Origin: Hydrogenobacter sp.
GTDB lineage: Bacteria; Aquificota; Aquificia; Aquificales; Aquificaceae
Direction of reading: 5' to 3'
Assembly (NCBI GenBank): GCA_023255875.1
Contig: JAGDVY010000039.1
Span: 1-49,285 of the forward strand
Length of the DNA: 49,285 nt
Shown here piece after piece: positions 15,105-23,325 of this stretch. A program made the position numbers and the translations under genes. The notes beneath the pieces were generated by a model. The model had not been told where the DNA came from, did not search any database, and saw only the letters and a list, made by a program, of their open reading frames with translations. How positions within the stretch are numbered: the stretch's first letter is position 1; each line of letters starts with the position of its first letter.

Positions 15105-16689
15105 AAACCACTTTCCTATAAATCTCTTTGGTTATAAGCTTCCAATCTTTTTTACCTTCCTCTATTTCATCGAGCATATCTTCCATGTTTGCAGTAAAAC
15201 TATAATCCATAAGACTTGGAAACTTTTCCATTAGATAATCAACCACTTTAAAGGCTATTTCTGTAGGTTTTAGGTATCCTTTTTCAACGATCACATAACC
15301 TCTCTGTTTTAGGGTTTTTACGATAGTTGCATAAGTAGATGGTCTTCCAATGCCCAAACGTTCTAAAGTTTTCACAAGACTTCCTTCTGTATATCTTGGT
15401 GGGGGCTGGGTCTCCCTTTCCTCTATGTAAATCCTTTTTGGTTTTAGTACTTCTCCCTCTGTAAGCTGGGGAAGTTTTTTGCCTTCCCATTCCTTTCCGT
15501 AGATCTTCATCCAACCATCAAACACTAAATCTTCACCTTCTGCAAAAAACTTGAGACTCTCTTCGTTAATGGGATTTAGAATAACATGAGTCTTTTCAAT
15601 TATCGCAGGGGAAGATAAACTCGCAAGGGTCCTTGAGCTTATAAGTAGGTATAGCTTTAGTTCTACACCTTCTTTGGGCCTTTTCTTTAGGCTTGTGGGT
15701 CTTATACATTCGTGTGCGGACTGAGAAAGCTTTCCTTCTCTGAATTTTCTGAGCCTTCCCACATACTCCTTTCCGTAATTTTCTTCTATAAAAGCCATAA
15801 ACTCCTGAGCTTTTTCTTGGTTCATTCTGTAGCTGTCCGTTCTTGGGTATGTGATGTATCCTTCTTCGTACAGCTTTTGGGCTATCTTTTGAATATCGCT
15901 GACACTTAAGTTGAGTTTGCTACTAGCTTCTGACTGTAAGCTTGCGGTGTTAAAGGGTTTTGGTGGGTCAGATACAGACTTTTCCTTTCTTACAGCATTT
16001 ACAACAAACATGGTATCCTTTAGCTTCTTTAGGTAAGGTTCTGCGTTGGAGGGCTTTTCAAACCTTTGATGGAAAACTGCGGAAAAACTAACTCCGTTTT
16101 TTTCAAATTCTACTTTTATGTAGTAGTACTTCTTCTTTTTAAAGCTTTGAATTTGTCTCTCCCTTTCCACTATCAGCCTAAGGGCTGGAGATTGCACTCT
16201 CCCAACGGATAAGTTTCTTTTCATAAATTCCTTCCACAAAAGGGGCGATAGCTTGTATCCTATCAGTCTATCAAGCACTCTTCTTGCAAACTGTGCATGC
16301 ACAAGGTTCAGGTCTATATCTTTAGCTGTTTGAATGGCTTTAAGTATGGAATTTTTGGTAATTTCGTAAAACATGGCTCTGTAAATCCTGCTATTCACAG
16401 GGGAGAGTTCTTCCTTTAAGAAGTAAGCTATAGCTTCTCCCTCTCTATCTGGGTCTGTTCCCAAATAGATCTTTTGGGCATTTTTGGCAATCTTTTTTAT
16501 GTTTTCCACCAACTTCTTTTTACCCTTTAGCCACACATACTTGGGTTCTAAGGTCTTTGGGTCTACTCCAAGGGAGTCCTCTGGAAGGTCTTTTATGTGT
16601 CCAAGAGTTGCCTTAACTATCCAATCCTTGCCCAAATACTTGGATATGGACTTGGCTTTTGTTGGAGACTCTACTATAAAGAGCTTCAT
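15085..16689 (-). CDS. topA: DNA topoisomerase I (type IA), short form
   Basis: The 534-aa enzyme relaxes negative supercoils. It has a TOPRIM domain (FIVESPTKAKSI, Glu7; GTDPDREGEA, 77-86) and the active-site Tyr281 in YITYPRTDS. The RPSTYATIVKTL block lies near residue 450. It lacks the C-terminal zinc ribbons found in E. coli TopA, as in other Aquificae. The start codon follows the fabG stop directly, with no spacer. The two belong to one operon with the ADP-ribosylglycohydrolase and hfq. Confidence 0.97.
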   Translation of the reverse strand: MKLFIVESPTKAKSISKYLGKDWIVKATLGHIKDLPEDSLGVDPKTLEPKYVWLKGKKKLVENIKKIAKNAQKIYLGTDPDREGEAIAYFLKEELSPVNSRIYRAMFYEITKNSILKAIQTAKDIDLNLVHAQFARRVLDRLIGYKLSPLLWKEFMKRNLSVGRVQSPALRLIVERERQIQSFKKKKYYYIKVEFEKNGVSFSAVFHQRFEKPSNAEPYLKKLKDTMFVVNAVRKEKSVSDPPKPFNTASLQSEASSKLNLSVSDIQKIAQKLYEEGYITYPRTDSYRMNQEKAQEFMAFIEENYGKEYVGRLRKFREGKLSQSAHECIRPTSLKKRPKEGVELKLYLLISSRTLASLSSPAIIEKTHVILNPINEESLKFFAEGEDLVFDGWMKIYGKEWEGKKLPQLTEGEVLKPKRIYIEERETQPPPRYTEGSLVKTLERLGIGRPSTYATIVKTLKQRGYVIVEKGYLKPTEIAFKVVDYLMEKFPSLMDYSFTANMEDMLDEIEEGKKDWKLITKEIYRKVVYEYARE

Positions 16690-17439
16690 TTAGTACATGC
16701 CACCATTTACGTGTATGACTTCTCCAGTTATGTAATCCGCAAAAGGGGAACACAGAAAAAGCACAGCACCAGCTACATCCTCAGGTTTGCCAAACCTACC
16801 AAGGGGTATTCCCTTTAGATATTCCTGCTTTAGATCTTCCGGAAGAAGAGAAGTCATGTCCGTCTCTATAAAGCCCGGTGCTACCGCATTAACCGTTATG
16901 TTCCTGCTTGCGAGCTCCTTTGCCAAGCTTTTGGTAAAACCCACAAGCCCAGCTTTTGTGGTAGAGTAATTGACTTGCCCCACATTTCCCGTAAAACCCA
17001 CTACTGAAGATACATTTATTATCCTGCCCCACCTTTTTTTTACCATGCCCTTAACAAAAAAGGAGGTTATCAAGAAAGTACCCGTTAAATTCACTTTGAG
17101 CACCTCTTCCCAGTCTTCTAAGGACATTCTTAAAAAAAGCTTGTCTTTGGTTATGCCTGCATTATTCACAAGTATGTCTATATCTCCCACATTACTTTGT
17201 ATCTCTTCACAGGACGCTCTTACGGAATTTGGGTCTTCCAAATTAATACTTGTGCCAAAAGTAGGAACTGAGTACTTGTCAGAAAGCTCTTTGGCAATCT
17301 CCTGAGCTTTTGCTCTATCTCTTCCTGTGATTACCACACTGGCACCCGCTGATGCAAGGTACTCCGCTATTGCCCTGCCTATACCCCTTGTGGAACCTGT
17401 GATGAGCGCTTTTTTTCCCGTTAGGTCTATAGAGAGCAT
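16690..17439 (-). CDS. fabG: 3-oxoacyl-ACP reductase
   Basis: This 249-aa short-chain dehydrogenase has the nucleotide motif GSTRGIGR (15-22), NNAG (92-95), and catalytic Ser144/145, Tyr158 and Lys162 (VNYSTTKAG). The C-terminal ITGEVIHVNGGMY is diagnostic for FabG. It reduces 3-oxoacyl-ACP with NADPH in fatty acid elongation. There is no Shine-Dalgarno; TATACT (17447-17452, minus strand) lies 7 nt before the ATG, so the mRNA is probably leaderless. It is the first gene of fabG-topA-ARH-hfq. Confidence 0.96.
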   Translation of the reverse strand: MLSIDLTGKKALITGSTRGIGRAIAEYLASAGASVVITGRDRAKAQEIAKELSDKYSVPTFGTSINLEDPNSVRASCEEIQSNVGDIDILVNNAGITKDKLFLRMSLEDWEEVLKVNLTGTFLITSFFVKGMVKKRWGRIINVSSVVGFTGNVGQVNYSTTKAGLVGFTKSLAKELASRNITVNAVAPGFIETDMTSLLPEDLKQEYLKGIPLGRFGKPEDVAGAVLFLCSPFADYITGEVIHVNGGMY

Positions 17440-17465
17440 AAAGATTAGTATATCATATTACTGTT
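17440..17465. promoter_or_regulatory. overlapping divergent fabG / dehydrogenase promoters
   Basis: A 26-nt gap separates the two start codons. On the minus strand TATACT is 7 nt from the fabG ATG. On the plus strand TATCAT (17451-17456) is 9 nt, and CATATT 6 nt, from the dehydrogenase ATG. Neither gene has a ribosome-binding site, again pointing to leaderless transcripts. Confidence 0.55.
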
Positions 17466-18455
17466 ATGAAAATAGTTTTCACAGGAGTAGGAAAAGAAGA
17501 TGTAGATTACTATGCAAACCATTTGAAGGGAAACCAGCTTGTTTTTTACGATAGGCATTTGGACCTTATAAACCTAAATGAAGTGGAAGATGCAGACATA
17601 CTATGCGTATTTGTCTTTGACAAATTAAACAGGGATAGATTGGAGGCATTCAAAAGGTTAAGGCTGATAGTTACGCGTTCCGTTGGTTATGATCACATAG
17701 ACATTAATTACTGCAAGTCAAAGGGTATAAAAGTAGCACACATGCCCGCTTACTCTCCAAGATCTGTGGCAGAACACGCAATAGCCATGATGTTTGCTCT
17801 TATAAGAAGACTCAAAAAAGTAGAAAAGAGGATTAGAAACATGGACTTCTCTCAGGACAATGAGCTTGAGGCACAGACCTTTGCGGACCTGACAGTTGGA
17901 GTTATAGGGACAGGAAAGATAGGGAGCTGGACTGCAAAGATACTACATTTCTTAGGTTCCAGGGTTTTGGCTTATGATGTTGTTGAGAATATAGAGCTTA
18001 AAGCCTTAGGTGTGAATTACACAGATCTTGAAAAACTTTTAAAGGAAAGCGACATTATCTCTTTACACGTACCTTACACACCACAGACACATCACATGAT
18101 AAATGCTGAAAGGATAAAGTTGATGAAGGAAGGTGCAATACTTATAAACACCTCAAGGGGCAAGGTGGTAGATACAGATGCTCTTTACGAAGCTCTTATG
18201 CAAGGGAAGCTCGGAGGAGCTGGCTTAGATGTTTTCGAGGACGAAGAGCTACTGATACTCAAATCTTACGAAAGAGGTTTATCTTCGGATAAAAACCTAA
18301 AAATAATCAAGCTCTCAACCTTAGATAATGTTATAATCACTCCCCATATAGCTTATTACACAAAAGAAGCGGTAAATAACATAAGAAAGTGTACAGTTGA
18401 GTGTATAGAGATGTTTTTAAAACAGGGTTCTTTGGGAAGGTTTGAAGTAGTTTAA
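17466..18455 (+). CDS. D-2-hydroxyacid dehydrogenase (D-lactate dehydrogenase-like)
   Basis: The 329-aa protein has a split substrate domain and a Rossmann domain with GVIGTGKIGS (about 144-153). Catalytic Arg lies in INTSRGKVVDT, Glu in LDVFEDEEL and His in ITPHIAYYT. The SVGYDHIDINYCKSKGIKV block and the FEDEELLILKSYERGL segment fit the D-lactate/hydroxyisocaproate dehydrogenase branch rather than SerA. It interconverts 2-oxoacids and D-2-hydroxyacids with NADH. The physiological substrate is not certain. It is followed by two decayed genes. Confidence 0.9.
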   Translation: MKIVFTGVGKEDVDYYANHLKGNQLVFYDRHLDLINLNEVEDADILCVFVFDKLNRDRLEAFKRLRLIVTRSVGYDHIDINYCKSKGIKVAHMPAYSPRSVAEHAIAMMFALIRRLKKVEKRIRNMDFSQDNELEAQTFADLTVGVIGTGKIGSWTAKILHFLGSRVLAYDVVENIELKALGVNYTDLEKLLKESDIISLHVPYTPQTHHMINAERIKLMKEGAILINTSRGKVVDTDALYEALMQGKLGGAGLDVFEDEELLILKSYERGLSSDKNLKIIKLSTLDNVIITPHIAYYTKEAVNNIRKCTVECIEMFLKQGSLGRFEVV

Positions 18456-18477
18456 AAATGTAAAAACATCATTTTAT

Positions 18478-19392
18478 TCCTTCTAAAGGAAATAGAGTAG
18501 TCATATGTGGTGGTGGATGGGCAGGGCTTACTGTTGCCAAGTATCTCAAAAAAGAGAATCCTAATATAGAAAAGAAGACCAAATTTCTTCTCATGTCCCA
18601 TATCTAATGAATGGCTTGCCAACCTTGTAAATCTTGATTTTCTGTCTCATGACTACAATCAGCCTGTTTCCAAGTATGGATACAGATTTATAAACGCAGT
18701 GGTTGTAGGCATAGAAAGGGACAGAAAGAGAGTTTATACCAATCATGGTTACATAGAGTATGACTACCTTGTGTTAGCTCCCGGCATCCGCTACAATTAC
18801 AACGCATGGTTTAAGGGTGATAAGGAAGCGTATGTCTTTAAGAAGAATAATGTAATGTAAAGGGAAGAGTTATCATACTTGATCCTAAGGAAGACATAGT
18901 TCCCAAGGGTCCCGGTTTTAGAGCTGCTTATGAACAGCTGTATCTGAGTATAGTGGAGTATGTTCCCAAAGCTCAAATAAAGGAAGTGTTATAAAAACCA
19001 CCACATCAGGCAGGAGAACTTGTATGGATGGTAGACCTTATAGCACAAAGGACAAAGATGGCAAACCTACAGGCTGGGCGGATAGGATCCTCTCACCTTC
19101 CAAGCTAAAACTGACCCACATGTATTCTTGGCGGGTGATGTCAATAGTGGCAAAGATTATAGCAGGACGCATAGCAGGAAAAGACGTAAAGCCTACACTT
19201 CCAGACAACACTTGCTACTCTATGGTCAATGATGATCCTCAAGAAGCCATAGTCATAAGCGTTACTTATGACTACAATGACAAAGAGAAGAAGATAGTGC
19301 CAAAGCCAAAGGTAATAAACGAACGCTCTATAGACCTTGCCAAGGCAACTTATGAATGGGCAAAGAGCCTGTACAGAGACATGTTCTCATAA
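18478..19392 (+). pseudogene. flavocytochrome c sulfide dehydrogenase flavoprotein subunit, decayed
   Basis: Pieces of one FccB-like protein follow each other in changing frames. First comes VVICGGGWAGLTVAKYLKK (FAD-binding N-terminus), then FSCPISNEWLANL in another frame. NAVVVGIERDRKRVYTNHGY and YDYLVLAPGIRYNY follow, ending at a stop near 18858. Next is GRVIILDPKEDIVPKGPGF up to a stop near 18993. Last is a long intact C-terminal piece (19024-19392) with DNTCYSMVNDDPQEAI and ATYEWAKSLYRDMFS. About 100 residues are missing between the second and third parts. Intact family members oxidise sulfide in the periplasm and pass electrons to cytochrome c. No start codon with a ribosome site is seen. 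Confidence 0.88.
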
Positions 19393-19410
19393 TTTGAGAG
19401 GAGCATAAAC

Positions 19411-19776
19411 ATGGACAGAAGAGATTTTATAAAAACCTGCGGAACTGTAGCGGTGGCGTCCTTTTTGGACGCTGGCTTTTTTCCACTGTATTAGCTAATC
19501 AAGAAGGATTCTTTAAACCTTACAAATATGCTTCTATCAATGGAGCTATCCTACAAAGGAGTATGCCTTTATAAACTACTATCCTCCTGACAAGCCTTCA
19601 CAAACTACCAAAAAGGCGGGCGTCATACAGTGCTGTGCGCATCTCTCTGTCTTTAATCCAAAGGCAGGTGGGAAAGTTTTAGATGGTCCAGCAAAACTGC
19701 CTTTAGCGTCGGTGGTGCTAGAAAATGCGTTGTTTTGGAGGTGGAAAAGTACGTCAAAGAGGTTATCAGATGCTAA
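19411..19776 (+). pseudogene. Rieske-type iron-sulfur protein, decayed
   Basis: A GAGAGGAG ribosome site and ATG start a Tat-like N-terminus (MDRRDFIKTCGTVAVAS). The frame then breaks. Later fragments read FSTVLANQEGFFKPYKYASI, then EYAFINYYPPDKP, then VIQCCAHLSVFNPKAGG and KVLDGPAKLPLASV, and finally EVEKYVKEVIRC to TAA (19774-19776). The second Rieske motif is recognisable (normally CPCHGS, here CCAHLS) and is followed by the usual GG-x-V-x-x-GPA-x-x-PL. The first motif (CTHLGC type) is missing, so a piece has been deleted. It starts 18 nt after the FccB-like remnant, and the two were probably one electron-transfer operon. Confidence 0.8.
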
Positions 19777-19784
19777 AAATGTAA

Positions 19785-19812
19785 TATAATTTTCCTCCTA
19801 AGGTTTAGGAGG
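19785..19812 (+). promoter_or_regulatory. rplT promoter and hairpin over its ribosome-binding site
   Basis: TATAAT at 19785-19790 is a probable -10 box. Just after it, CCTCCTAA (19794-19801), a GGT loop and TTAGGAGG (19805-19812) form a perfect 8-bp hairpin whose right arm contains the Shine-Dalgarno of rplT. If transcription starts near 19797 the left arm is shortened, so full sequestration would apply only to longer transcripts. Confidence 0.5.
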
Positions 19813-19818
19813 TAAAGG

Positions 19819-20166
19819 ATGAGAGTAAAGGGTCCATCTTCAAGGAAGTTCAAAAAGAAGATACTAAAGCTCGCAAAGGGTTTTAGAGGACAGAGGAAGA
19901 ATGTTTATAGAAGAGCAAAGGAGTATGTGTTTAGAGCTCTGCAGTATCAGTACAGAGACAGAAGACAAAGAAAGAGAGAGTTCAGAAGGTTGTGGATAGC
20001 AAGGATAAACGCGGCGGTCAGGCTTCACGGCATGTCCTATAGCAAATTCATGGCGGGTCTAAAGAAGGCAGGCATAGACCTAAACAGGAAAGTTCTTGCT
20101 GAAATGGCGGTAAGAGACCCAGAAGCTTTTGCTAAGATAGTGGATAAAGCTAAAGCAGCCTTATGA
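19819..20166 (+). CDS. rplT: 50S ribosomal protein L20
   Basis: The 115-aa basic protein is a full-length L20 ([52 protein letters not shown]). L20 is needed early in 50S assembly and represses its own operon in E. coli and Bacillus. The usual infC-rpmI partners are not upstream; instead decayed genes precede it. It overlaps pheS by 4 nt (ATGA). A hairpin over the ribosome-binding site is described separately. Confidence 0.97.
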   Translation: MRVKGPSSRKFKKKILKLAKGFRGQRKNVYRRAKEYVFRALQYQYRDRRQRKREFRRLWIARINAAVRLHGMSYSKFMAGLKKAGIDLNRKVLAEMAVRDPEAFAKIVDKAKAAL

Positions 20167-21179
20167 TAGACCCTTCAGAGGTAAAAAGACAAGCAGAAAG
20201 GGACATAAAGGAAGCGGATAGCTTACAAAAACTCTCTCAAGTAAAGGCAAAGTATCTTGGAAAAGAGGGGGTCATTACCCTCTCTCTTAAAGGTATAAAG
20301 GATCTGCCTCAGGAGAAAAGGAGGGAGTACGGATCAAAGCTGAATGCTTTAAAGGAGTTTGTAGAAAAGCTCATAAAAGAAAAGGAAGAATACCTTAAGA
20401 ATCGTGAGATAGAAGAAAAGCTTAGCGCTCAGTGGGTGGATATGTCCGTCCCACTGGAAAGCCTAGTGGGAGCTTTGCATCCCATCACACAGACACTCAC
20501 TCGTATAAGGGACATCTTTGTCAGTATGGGTTTTTCAGTGTTTGAAGGTCCAGAGATGGAACTTGAAAGTTATAACTTTGACCTTCTGAACATACCCAAG
20601 GAACACCCAGCAAGGGACATGCAGGACACTTTCTATCTAAACATGGAGGGGTACCTTCTGAGGACTCACACTTCTCCAGCGCAGATAAGGGTCATGCTTC
20701 TTCAGAAACCACCCATACAGGTCATAGCACCTGGCAAAGTTTATAGAAGAGATGACGATCCTACTCACTCGCCTATGTTTCATCAAGTAGAGGGTCTTGT
20801 AGTGAATGAGTATGCAAATTTCAAACACATGAAGTACACCATAGAAGCTTTCCTCAAGACCTTTTTTGAGAAAGATGTGCCTGTAAGGTTTAGAGCATCT
20901 TACTTTCCTTTCACCGAGCCTTCTGCGGAGGTGGATATAGGTTGTGTAATATGTGAAGGTTTGGGATGCAGAGTATGTAAGGGTTCTGGATGGTTGGAAG
21001 TTATGGGTTGTGGTATGGTGCATCCCAGGGTCTTAGAAAACTGCGGTGTGGATACGGAGCTTTATCAAGGTTTTGCCTTTGGAATGGGTGTAGAAAGGCT
21101 TTGTATGCTCTACTTTGGCATAGACAACATAAAGCTCTTTTACGAAAACGATCTTAGATTTCTGAAACAATTTATATAA
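20163..21179 (+). CDS. pheS: phenylalanyl-tRNA synthetase alpha subunit
   Basis: This 338-aa class II synthetase subunit has an N-terminal coiled-coil arm (about 1-90) that contacts tRNA, motif 2 ([23 protein letters not shown]) and motif 3 ([15 protein letters not shown]). A CxxC pair region ([18 protein letters not shown]) resembles zinc-binding forms. It charges tRNA-Phe together with PheT, which is not in the window. rplT-pheS is a common pairing. Confidence 0.97.
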   Translation: MIDPSEVKRQAERDIKEADSLQKLSQVKAKYLGKEGVITLSLKGIKDLPQEKRREYGSKLNALKEFVEKLIKEKEEYLKNREIEEKLSAQWVDMSVPLESLVGALHPITQTLTRIRDIFVSMGFSVFEGPEMELESYNFDLLNIPKEHPARDMQDTFYLNMEGYLLRTHTSPAQIRVMLLQKPPIQVIAPGKVYRRDDDPTHSPMFHQVEGLVVNEYANFKHMKYTIEAFLKTFFEKDVPVRFRASYFPFTEPSAEVDIGCVICEGLGCRVCKGSGWLEVMGCGMVHPRVLENCGVDTELYQGFAFGMGVERLCMLYFGIDNIKLFYENDLRFLKQFI

Positions 21180-21181
21180 TT

Positions 21182-21391
21182 ATGGAGATAAAGGTCATCT
21201 ACAGAGGTCAGGAAAAGGTATTACATTTTGAAGGAGAAAGGGTCAGAGCAAAAGATATTCTAAAAGCTCTGAATCTCTCAAAGGATTATGCCTTTGTTGT
21301 CAAGAACGATGAGGTGGTAAGTGAGGAAGAAATTATAAACCCCGGTGATCGCATAAGGGTCATAAACGCCATATCTGGAGGTGTCCTTTGA
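21182..21391 (+). CDS. ttuB: TtuB-like ubiquitin-fold sulfur carrier with -GGVL tail
   Basis: The 69-aa beta-grasp protein belongs to the MoaD/ThiS/TtuB group. It is placed with TtuB because ttuA follows with a 4-nt overlap and because the C-terminus INAISGG matches TtuB-type ends. In the family the C-terminal Gly is thiocarboxylated and gives sulfur to tRNA. Here two residues, Val-Leu, follow the GG, so the protein would have to be trimmed first or would be inactive. It starts 2 nt after pheS. Confidence 0.85.
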   Translation: MEIKVIYRGQEKVLHFEGERVRAKDILKALNLSKDYAFVVKNDEVVSEEEIINPGDRIRVINAISGGVL

Positions 21392-22296
21392 GAAAGTGTG
21401 TAAAGTGCAATAAAAAGGCACAAGTTTATTTACACGCGCACAGACTCTCTCTTTGTGGAGAGCATTACATAGAATGGTTTGAAAACAGAGTAGAGAGAAC
21501 CATAAAAGAGTTCAGAATGTTCACAAAGAAAAATAAGATTCTTGTTGCAGTGTCTGGAGGTAAAGATAGCCTCTCTCTTTGGCATGCGCTCACCAAACTT
21601 GGATATCAGGCAGATGGTTTTTACATAAACTTAGGTATAGGTGAGTACTCTCAAAAGTCTTTACAAAAGGCTAAGTCCTTTGCGGAAAAATACCATCTTA
21701 CCCTACACACCTTAGACCTCTCAACGGAGATAGCAAGTATTCCCGAGCTTACATCTTACGACAATAGGCCTGCATGCTCTGTGTGTGGTAGCGTAAAGAG
21801 GTACTATATGAACAAATTTGCAAGGGAAAAGGGATACACAGTGCTGGCTACTGGGCACAACTTAGATGATGAGTCTGCGGTCCTTTTTGCTAACACCTTA
21901 AGCTGGAATGTGGAGTATCTAAAAAGGCAGTATCCCGTTTTGCCAGAAGATGATGGGTTTGTCAGAAAGGTAAAACCTCTGTGTAAGATAAGCGAGAAAG
22001 AAAGCGCTCTTTATGCAGTTTTGTCAGGTATAGATTATATAGAAGAGGAATGCCCCTTTTCTGAGGGTGCTACCTCTATAGATCACAAGATCTACCTCTC
22101 ACAACTTGAGGAAAAAAGCCCCGGCACAAAGTTGAGATTCTACAGCGAGTTTCTAAGGAAGATGTATCCCCTTTTGAAGGAAAGTTCCAAAGGAAACCTG
22201 CAGAAATGCGAAGTTTGCGGAGAACCATCTAATAATTCCATCTGCAATGTTTGCAGGCTCAAGCTAAAACTGATCTCACAGAAAGAAAAGATTTAA
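21388..22296 (+). CDS. ttuA: tRNA 2-thiolation enzyme TtuA (2-thioribothymidine-54)
   Basis: The 302-aa PP-loop enzyme (SGGKDS, 56-61) has an N-terminal zinc finger (Cys4, Cys7, Cys23, His26) and a C-terminal one (Cys274, Cys277, Cys286, Cys289). Three cysteines for an oxygen-sensitive [4Fe-4S] cluster are present at 130, 133 and 222 (PACSVCG, EECPFSEG), as in Thermus TtuA. It thiolates m5U54 in tRNAs, a change that stabilises tRNA at high temperature. Translation starts at TTG inside the ttuB stop (TTGA). The 3' end overlaps the convergent MFS-like gene by 21 nt. Confidence 0.93.
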   Translation: MRKCVKCNKKAQVYLHAHRLSLCGEHYIEWFENRVERTIKEFRMFTKKNKILVAVSGGKDSLSLWHALTKLGYQADGFYINLGIGEYSQKSLQKAKSFAEKYHLTLHTLDLSTEIASIPELTSYDNRPACSVCGSVKRYYMNKFAREKGYTVLATGHNLDDESAVLFANTLSWNVEYLKRQYPVLPEDDGFVRKVKPLCKISEKESALYAVLSGIDYIEEECPFSEGATSIDHKIYLSQLEEKSPGTKLRFYSEFLRKMYPLLKESSKGNLQKCEVCGEPSNNSICNVCRLKLKLISQKEKI

Positions 22297-23325
22297 AACA
22301 AGTACAGGAATCAATAGCGCAGAAAAGCTTAAAAGACTAAGCTGATGACTATGAAAAATTCCAAATAATGTGGAGTATAACAAAATGCCTCCTAAATGTG
22401 ATGCAAAATAAAAGAACATAAACCTGTGTATGTATTCCTCCTTTGGGTATCTATAGTAAAGGTAAGTACGGAAAAATACCCAATAAAAGGCTATGCTGAC
22501 GCCTACCATCACTGCAAGAAGGGGAAAAAGCGACGGAAATCCCAGAAGAGCTGGTATACCCATCATGATCAGGATAGTGAGCGTACCAAAGTTCTTTATT
22601 CCAAGCTTTTCCACCAAAAAAGGCGAAACTATTGCGCAGAAAAACGCCGTAAGCAGTGCTATACCAAAAAGTTTGTGTATATAAGCTTCATTAAGTGCAG
22701 AGCTATCTCTGAGCACATAGTAAGCCATGGAAGATAAAACTTCCGCATACTCACCCATAATCCAGACTACAAACACTTCCGCCAAGAACTTAGGTCTCTT
22801 TATCTGAGAAAAGCCCAACTTTTTGATACTAAAGGGAACACCCCTTAAAGACAACATAGAGATCAAAACAAAGGAGTAAAGCAAAGACATCAAAGGCAGG
22901 TTTAAACCTTCAAAGATCATAAGTAAGCCCAAAGCTAAAAAACCACCTGCGTAGGACAATCCTACCGCAGTTTCAAACTTTTCAAACTTGGTTGCCAATA
23001 CTTCATACCAAAAGAAAAAAGCTGTGTGAAAGACTGCAAAAAGAAAGAGAAGAAGTAACACAAAAGAGTTGTAAGGTAGAAAACCTATTAACAGAGAAAG
23101 AACAAAAAGCGCAGTGAGGTAGAAGCTGTAATTTAAGACTTTTATGCGGTACATGCCTGCCCACAAAAGTAAAAAACCTAAAGCGTTTGCCACAGATATA
23201 GCATAACCGTAGGTACTTGTACTTAAGAGTCCGTAGCTTTTTGAAGGAAAGTAGATGTAGATCAAAAAAGAGGAAAATATAGTATCTACAAACTCAAAAA
23301 GTATGTATAAAAGGAAAAGTATCAT
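22276..23325 (-). CDS. MFS-like multi-pass membrane protein
   Basis: The 349-aa protein is almost entirely hydrophobic, with about ten membrane helices in two halves joined by a charged loop (about 160-180, IKKLGFSQIKRPKFL). It resembles a shortened MFS transporter, but no MFS motif A is clear. It follows the histidine kinase with a 4-nt overlap, so the two-component system and this protein form one operon: it may be the transported or sensed function. Its substrate is unknown. Confidence 0.65.
   Translation of the reverse strand: MILFLLYILFEFVDTIFSSFLIYIYFPSKSYGLLSTSTYGYAISVANALGFLLLWAGMYRIKVLNYSFYLTALFVLSLLIGFLPYNSFVLLLLFLFAVFHTAFFFWYEVLATKFEKFETAVGLSYAGGFLALGLLMIFEGLNLPLMSLLYSFVLISMLSLRGVPFSIKKLGFSQIKRPKFLAEVFVVWIMGEYAEVLSSMAYYVLRDSSALNEAYIHKLFGIALLTAFFCAIVSPFLVEKLGIKNFGTLTILIMMGIPALLGFPSLFPLLAVMVGVSIAFYWVFFRTYLYYRYPKEEYIHRFMFFYFASHLGGILLYSTLFGIFHSHQLSLLSFSALLIPVLVLNLFFL

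Noticed and set aside
19024-19392. A 122-aa frame considered as an independent gene
   Set aside because: It is the C-terminal third of the FccB-like flavoprotein; fragments of the rest lie directly upstream.
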